NCBI RefSeq assembly: GCF_030127145.1
Contig: NZ_CP126160.1
Span: 62,001 to 126,000 of the forward strand
DNA length: 64,000 nt
Direction of reading: 5' to 3'
DNA from: Halobaculum halobium
GTDB lineage: Archaea; Halobacteriota; Halobacteria; Halobacteriales; Haloferacaceae
Shown: positions 61,801 through 64,000 of the stretch, in pieces
Layout of the letters: every line of letters begins with the position of its first letter
Position numbering within the stretch: position 1 is the first letter of the stretch
Position numbers and translations under genes: made by a program
Notes under the pieces: model-generated
What the model was told of the DNA's origin: nothing
What the model saw: the letters and a program-made list of their open reading frames with translations, nothing else
Databases searched by the model: none

Positions 61801-62673
61801 ACCACCCAGGTCGAGACGGACAGCGACCCAGATGCAGACGAGTCAGGGATAAGCCCCCTGTTCGGGCAGGCCACCGAGACGGACAAGGAGTCAGCTGCTG
61901 ACCAAGCAGCGGGGCCGGAGAACGGGGCAACACCCGTTCAGGAAAGTAGCGTGCCCGTCCCCGATGACGAACTCCAACAACGCGGGCTCAGCCGTGACGA
62001 CGTCCGATTCCTGAATCGGGTCCTCGACGTGATGAACCGAGAGGACGACGAGTACACGCTACTGGACAGGATGAGCCAGCTTCAGGACGAATACGACGAC
62101 CTCCATGTGGAGCGGCTCACGGAACAGGACCTCCTGGAAGCGGACTCCGCGGCGGGGCGCAAGTACTACACCGTCCTCCCAGACGGTCGAGACCTCCTCG
62201 GGAGAGAATTGAAGGCGGGGCCAGGAGCGGGCGATCTCGGCGAGAAAACGCCGCATAAGGTTGGCGTCCGGCTCCTCGAGCTGTGGCTCCAGCAGCGGGA
62301 CGACGTCGGTCGCGTGGGGCCGTACTACGAAACCGAAGACGGCACGGTACTGGACGTGGCCGGCTTCGACGAGGACGGCGAGCTTGTCTGGGCCGGCGAA
62401 GCAGAGCTCGCGAGTAACAACCGGCACGCCCCGGTCGAGGATTACGACAAACTCAGCGCGGTGGACGCCGACGCAATCTGGGCCTTCAACAATCGCGAGA
62501 CGGCGCTCGACGTCCTGGATAGCCTTGCCGACGCCGATCGGATCGGCGAGCGGGTCAGCGGGCGGGCGGCACGGTCGTTCGCGACCATCAGAGACGCTGT
62601 CGACGAGTTCGATGCTGCGGGCCTGACCACCGTTCGGGGCTTCAAAAATCTCGACCAAGAACTCAACCAATGA
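58852..62673 (+). CDS. VirD4/TraG-type coupling ATPase with a nuclease-like C-terminus
   Basis: 1,273 residues, about twice a standard coupling protein. The motor has Walker A YGRFASTGGGKSKAIINDAL near 502-520, VVLVDPKGDGMCENYL near 530, and the Walker B-like NLIIEEAAPVASTKLVSEQL near 775, then SMGLVMQFPEQVRNRNERAY. The first 480 residues are an N-terminal domain without a membrane helix. After an acidic linker the C-terminus has a winged-helix-like part (RDDVRFLNRVLDVMNREDDE) and GTVLDVAGFDEDGELVWAGE around 1163-1182, a D...E-x-E arrangement resembling a PD-(D/E)XK fold. It would deliver DNA to the channel. The tail may supply site recognition or nicking, since no separate relaxase is visible. 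Confidence 0.82.
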   Translation: MAEYLRVTPTSERLDPESIPRVLDSLHKLTTPGSSGLGAKLNPLHSETPPRFEFIAISDGPDDPVEFFYGADAHLDTLEKRLRSIYPATFDIERVDVDVAARLIQPVEFTPQEFVDHYEAGRLQYEFDPAEQYDIDEESVDSEAAEADPVVDGGSATTSVPDHHVTVGGSALELAPPDALPDDEEERRAIEKPTMTPTGTILARPAQDAVSPLGVRWCGSASRKQDWMTSLTPFTAEETNGDLSSVDEPGAALASLIDHLMEATAPTAFQVVFQRRASWQSDSEVRKEDLVDGRDTFFQEVVGSLLEVEEQRSDQDDRQLSEAVEKRIEYIDAKNAKRSFTVNIRAVGVPTDTIRDDLDGRMDSLLPVFDPLDGPFYEVEGQRLRDSGFREKTKEKKARAALQRLLNRELTTGRGKTRPELVLCGTELANFVLVPSSEQLTVEGTRGTRAEQQSRNPLPWPNPDLIQQFQDGMAIGYALDENGEPRPDPIRIPPDLLPTHYGRFASTGGGKSKAIINDALSLRESTGGPVVLVDPKGDGMCENYLRCHYERFGGLDDVYHFRVPETIPAFSFFDIRPALEAGRNREDAIQDKVDHFHDILRMIMGREQYGQAFVANEILSYLIKALFDEEYGSDVFGLDDLFAAALRMQRDQTIPPVSADNQNIEESLTRHFAKDNHQFQVSMDAVGNRLDKLKEDAHLRRIFSHVPKQNDAGEYVDNRFDFREFLDEDATIIFDLGDLRPEAQRAITLLLLSNLWDAVQVRRRDDQTDYEKLTNLIIEEAAPVASTKLVSEQLLPQGRSFGLSMGLVMQFPEQVRNRNERAYDEVLNNIKTKLIGNISIERDLAESLAHEDLSPTELRNRINTLPSGEWIAQLPSPSFGETGPPPFSLKPLPIAPGHPESDQPLTESQEDHFESVSRPRMVERTQAQYGLTEPTESNTTPEETGWGSSGAETTGSAADGDAATDPTQSAFISDSTTEDASTSTTQVETDSDPDADESGISPLFGQATETDKESAADQAAGPENGATPVQESSVPVPDDELQQRGLSRDDVRFLNRVLDVMNREDDEYTLLDRMSQLQDEYDDLHVERLTEQDLLEADSAAGRKYYTVLPDGRDLLGRELKAGPGAGDLGEKTPHKVGVRLLELWLQQRDDVGRVGPYYETEDGTVLDVAGFDEDGELVWAGEAELASNNRHAPVEDYDKLSAVDADAIWAFNNRETALDVLDSLADADRIGERVSGRAARSFATIRDAVDEFDAAGLTTVRGFKNLDQELNQ

Positions 62674-63554
62674 CCTGGCGACAGGCGACCCGCGAGGAGA
62701 TTTACGCCTACTACGCCGAGGAGTTCCCCCGCTATCTGGACGACCTGCCGGAATTCATCACGGCGAACGGTCCGAAACAGTACGCCATCGCCTTCCGAGA
62801 GTCCCACCCGGTTCGCAAAGACGAGGTACCGGCCAAGGACTTCATCCGGCGGGATACGTGGCAGACAGATCCGTCGGGGTACCGAACGACATCCGAGTTC
62901 AACGACTTCGAGGACGTCGTCGACTTCATTCGACACCCCGCTCGCAACGACCCGCTGGGGCGGAGCAAGTTCGCGCTTGCTGATCCGGAGGTGCTGGAAC
63001 AACCGGACCCACGTCCCGACGCCGTCTACTACGCGCTGGATCACTGGGAACGACCCTGGGTCCTCCTCGTCGACATCGACGCGAAAGAGATCGCCCGAGA
63101 CCGAGCGGACGAGATGGTGTCGGCGGCCGTCGATGATCAGGACGACGATGCGCTCCTCGACGCAGCGGGTATCCTCGACGCCGCTCCCGAGGGGTATCCG
63201 TACGACTTCGAAGACGTCGACCGCGCCATCGAGTACGGGTTCGAGGTGCGCGACATCTTCGAGGACGATTTCGACGCCGAGGAGACGATGGTCGTCTACA
63301 GCGGGCAGGGTGTCCACGTCTACCTGCTGGATACCGACCCGGCGCACCGATACGACGAGCAGAGTCGCGAAGTGTTGAACGACCTCCTCCTAGAGACGTA
63401 CGACATCCCGATCGATCCCGTCGTGACGGCCGACCGCCGGCGTGTCGCTCGCCTGCCCTACTCGCTGCACGCCGACGTCTGTAGCATCGTTCAACCAATC
63501 GAGAGTCCGGCGTTCGACGTTCGGTCGGCGACACCCGAGGTGATCGACGAATGA
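62670..63554 (+). CDS. Archaeo-eukaryotic-type primase (PriS-like)
   Basis: 294 residues. The catalytic signatures of AEP primases are present: WVLLVDIDAKEIARDRADE with the D-x-D metal site near 132-136, MVVYSGQGVHVYLLDTDPAH with S-G-x-G-x-H near 212-217, and VARLPYSLHADVCSIV near 254. An N-terminal region rich in aromatic residues precedes it. It is smaller than the replicative PriS and coupled to the conjugation operon (ATGA overlaps at both ends), so it probably primes complementary-strand synthesis after transfer, as conjugative primases do. Confidence 0.85.
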   Translation: MTWRQATREEIYAYYAEEFPRYLDDLPEFITANGPKQYAIAFRESHPVRKDEVPAKDFIRRDTWQTDPSGYRTTSEFNDFEDVVDFIRHPARNDPLGRSKFALADPEVLEQPDPRPDAVYYALDHWERPWVLLVDIDAKEIARDRADEMVSAAVDDQDDDALLDAAGILDAAPEGYPYDFEDVDRAIEYGFEVRDIFEDDFDAEETMVVYSGQGVHVYLLDTDPAHRYDEQSREVLNDLLLETYDIPIDPVVTADRRRVARLPYSLHADVCSIVQPIESPAFDVRSATPEVIDE

Positions 63555-64000
63555 GTCCGAGTACCCCCACCGACGACGAGGACATGGCGTATCGGGTTGC
63601 GGCACTCCCGCTGGAGTACGGTGAGACCCGCATCAACCAGCTGTTTACGCGTGGCTACAACCGATACGTCGTCGACGGCGAGGACCAACCAGAGGACCTC
63701 GTGAACGACGTCGAGCGGTTCGGGACGGCGGCGTTCAAAGAGCAGGTCCGTGTCGACGCCGCCGAAGAGCCGTTCGTCGACGAACCGGGGACGCTCGCCG
63801 TGCTCGCGACGCTGAGTGCGATCTGTGTGAAAGAAAACCCGAAGTTCGAGCACGCGTCACCACGGAACATTCAGGTACTCTACGACATCCGAGAGCTGTA
63901 CGTCAACAATCTCGCCTCCCTCATTCGGGCCCACGGCGATGGGTCGCTCCAACAGGACATCGCCGACGTGCTGTACAGCAAGGAGCCCGGTGAAGATGGC
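63551..64000 (+). CDS. Unknown conjugation-operon protein, 3' end outside window
   Basis: 150 codons are visible from ATG 63551, which overlaps the primase stop (ATGA). The sequence is acidic and helical: VAALPLEYGETRINQLFTRG, DVERFGTAAFKEQVRVDAAE, NNLASLIRAHGDGSLQQDIA. No motif recognised. Translational coupling to the primase suggests a DNA-processing partner such as a primase accessory subunit; this is inference. Confidence 0.7.
   Translation, partial: MSPSTPTDDEDMAYRVAALPLEYGETRINQLFTRGYNRYVVDGEDQPEDLVNDVERFGTAAFKEQVRVDAAEEPFVDEPGTLAVLATLSAICVKENPKFEHASPRNIQVLYDIRELYVNNLASLIRAHGDGSLQQDIADVLYSKEPGEDG

Overview
The window is haloarchaeal. Proteins are strongly acidic, genes often start within a few bases of the expected transcription start about 26 nt downstream of a TATA-like box, and the gene families (TBP, archaeo-eukaryotic primase, haloarchaeal ParA/integrase, pglX-duplicated BREX) are archaeal. 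It reads as accessory DNA: a megaplasmid, or an integrated plasmid/ICE, carrying a defence island next to partition and conjugation modules. No rRNA or intact tRNA gene and no CRISPR array was seen.

Left flank (1-8266): a giant minus-strand GHKL/sacsin-type ATPase cut by the window edge; a transposase remnant; a ParA gene with a small acidic partner; a 400-bp array of TGANTCAY octamers that looks like a centromere/operator; and a tyrosine-recombinase-like gene.

8584-15328: an orphan membrane-anchored protein, then a tight four-gene operon: an ADP-ribosylglycohydrolase with a C-terminal half I do not recognise, a CARF-like sensor, a PIN nuclease, and a TRAM/OB/zinc-finger/Mre11-like phosphoesterase. 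This combination is the best candidate here for an undescribed nucleotide-signalling defence system.

15598-36829: a BREX locus in the order pglX1, brxE-like, brxA, brxB, brxC, pglX2, a divergent TATA-binding protein, a frameshifted HEPN-like gene, pglZ, two small antisense genes, brxL. The methylases mark host DNA; BrxC, PglZ, BrxL and BrxA/B are presumed to block unmarked phage DNA. pglX2 from about 26,040 onward, together with the TBP gene, is distinctly AT-richer than its surroundings, which suggests cassette exchange.

37031-48155: an AddB-like/AddA-like helicase-nuclease pair behind a palindromic operator, converging on (and overlapping by 4 bp) a large restriction-methylation fusion enzyme. 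48282-50945: small orphan genes and an exonuclease VII pair whose large subunit ends in a membrane helix.

51157-64000: a compact, mostly GC-rich conjugation operon: RHH-type regulator, VirB2-like pilin, secreted and lipoprotein components, VirB6-like channel, VirB3/B4-like proteins, a VirD4/TraG-like coupling ATPase with a nuclease-like tail, an AEP primase and a last truncated gene. Two genes (29669-30741 and 51890-53622) each carry an apparent one-base loss in a G or C run, which may be sequencing errors.
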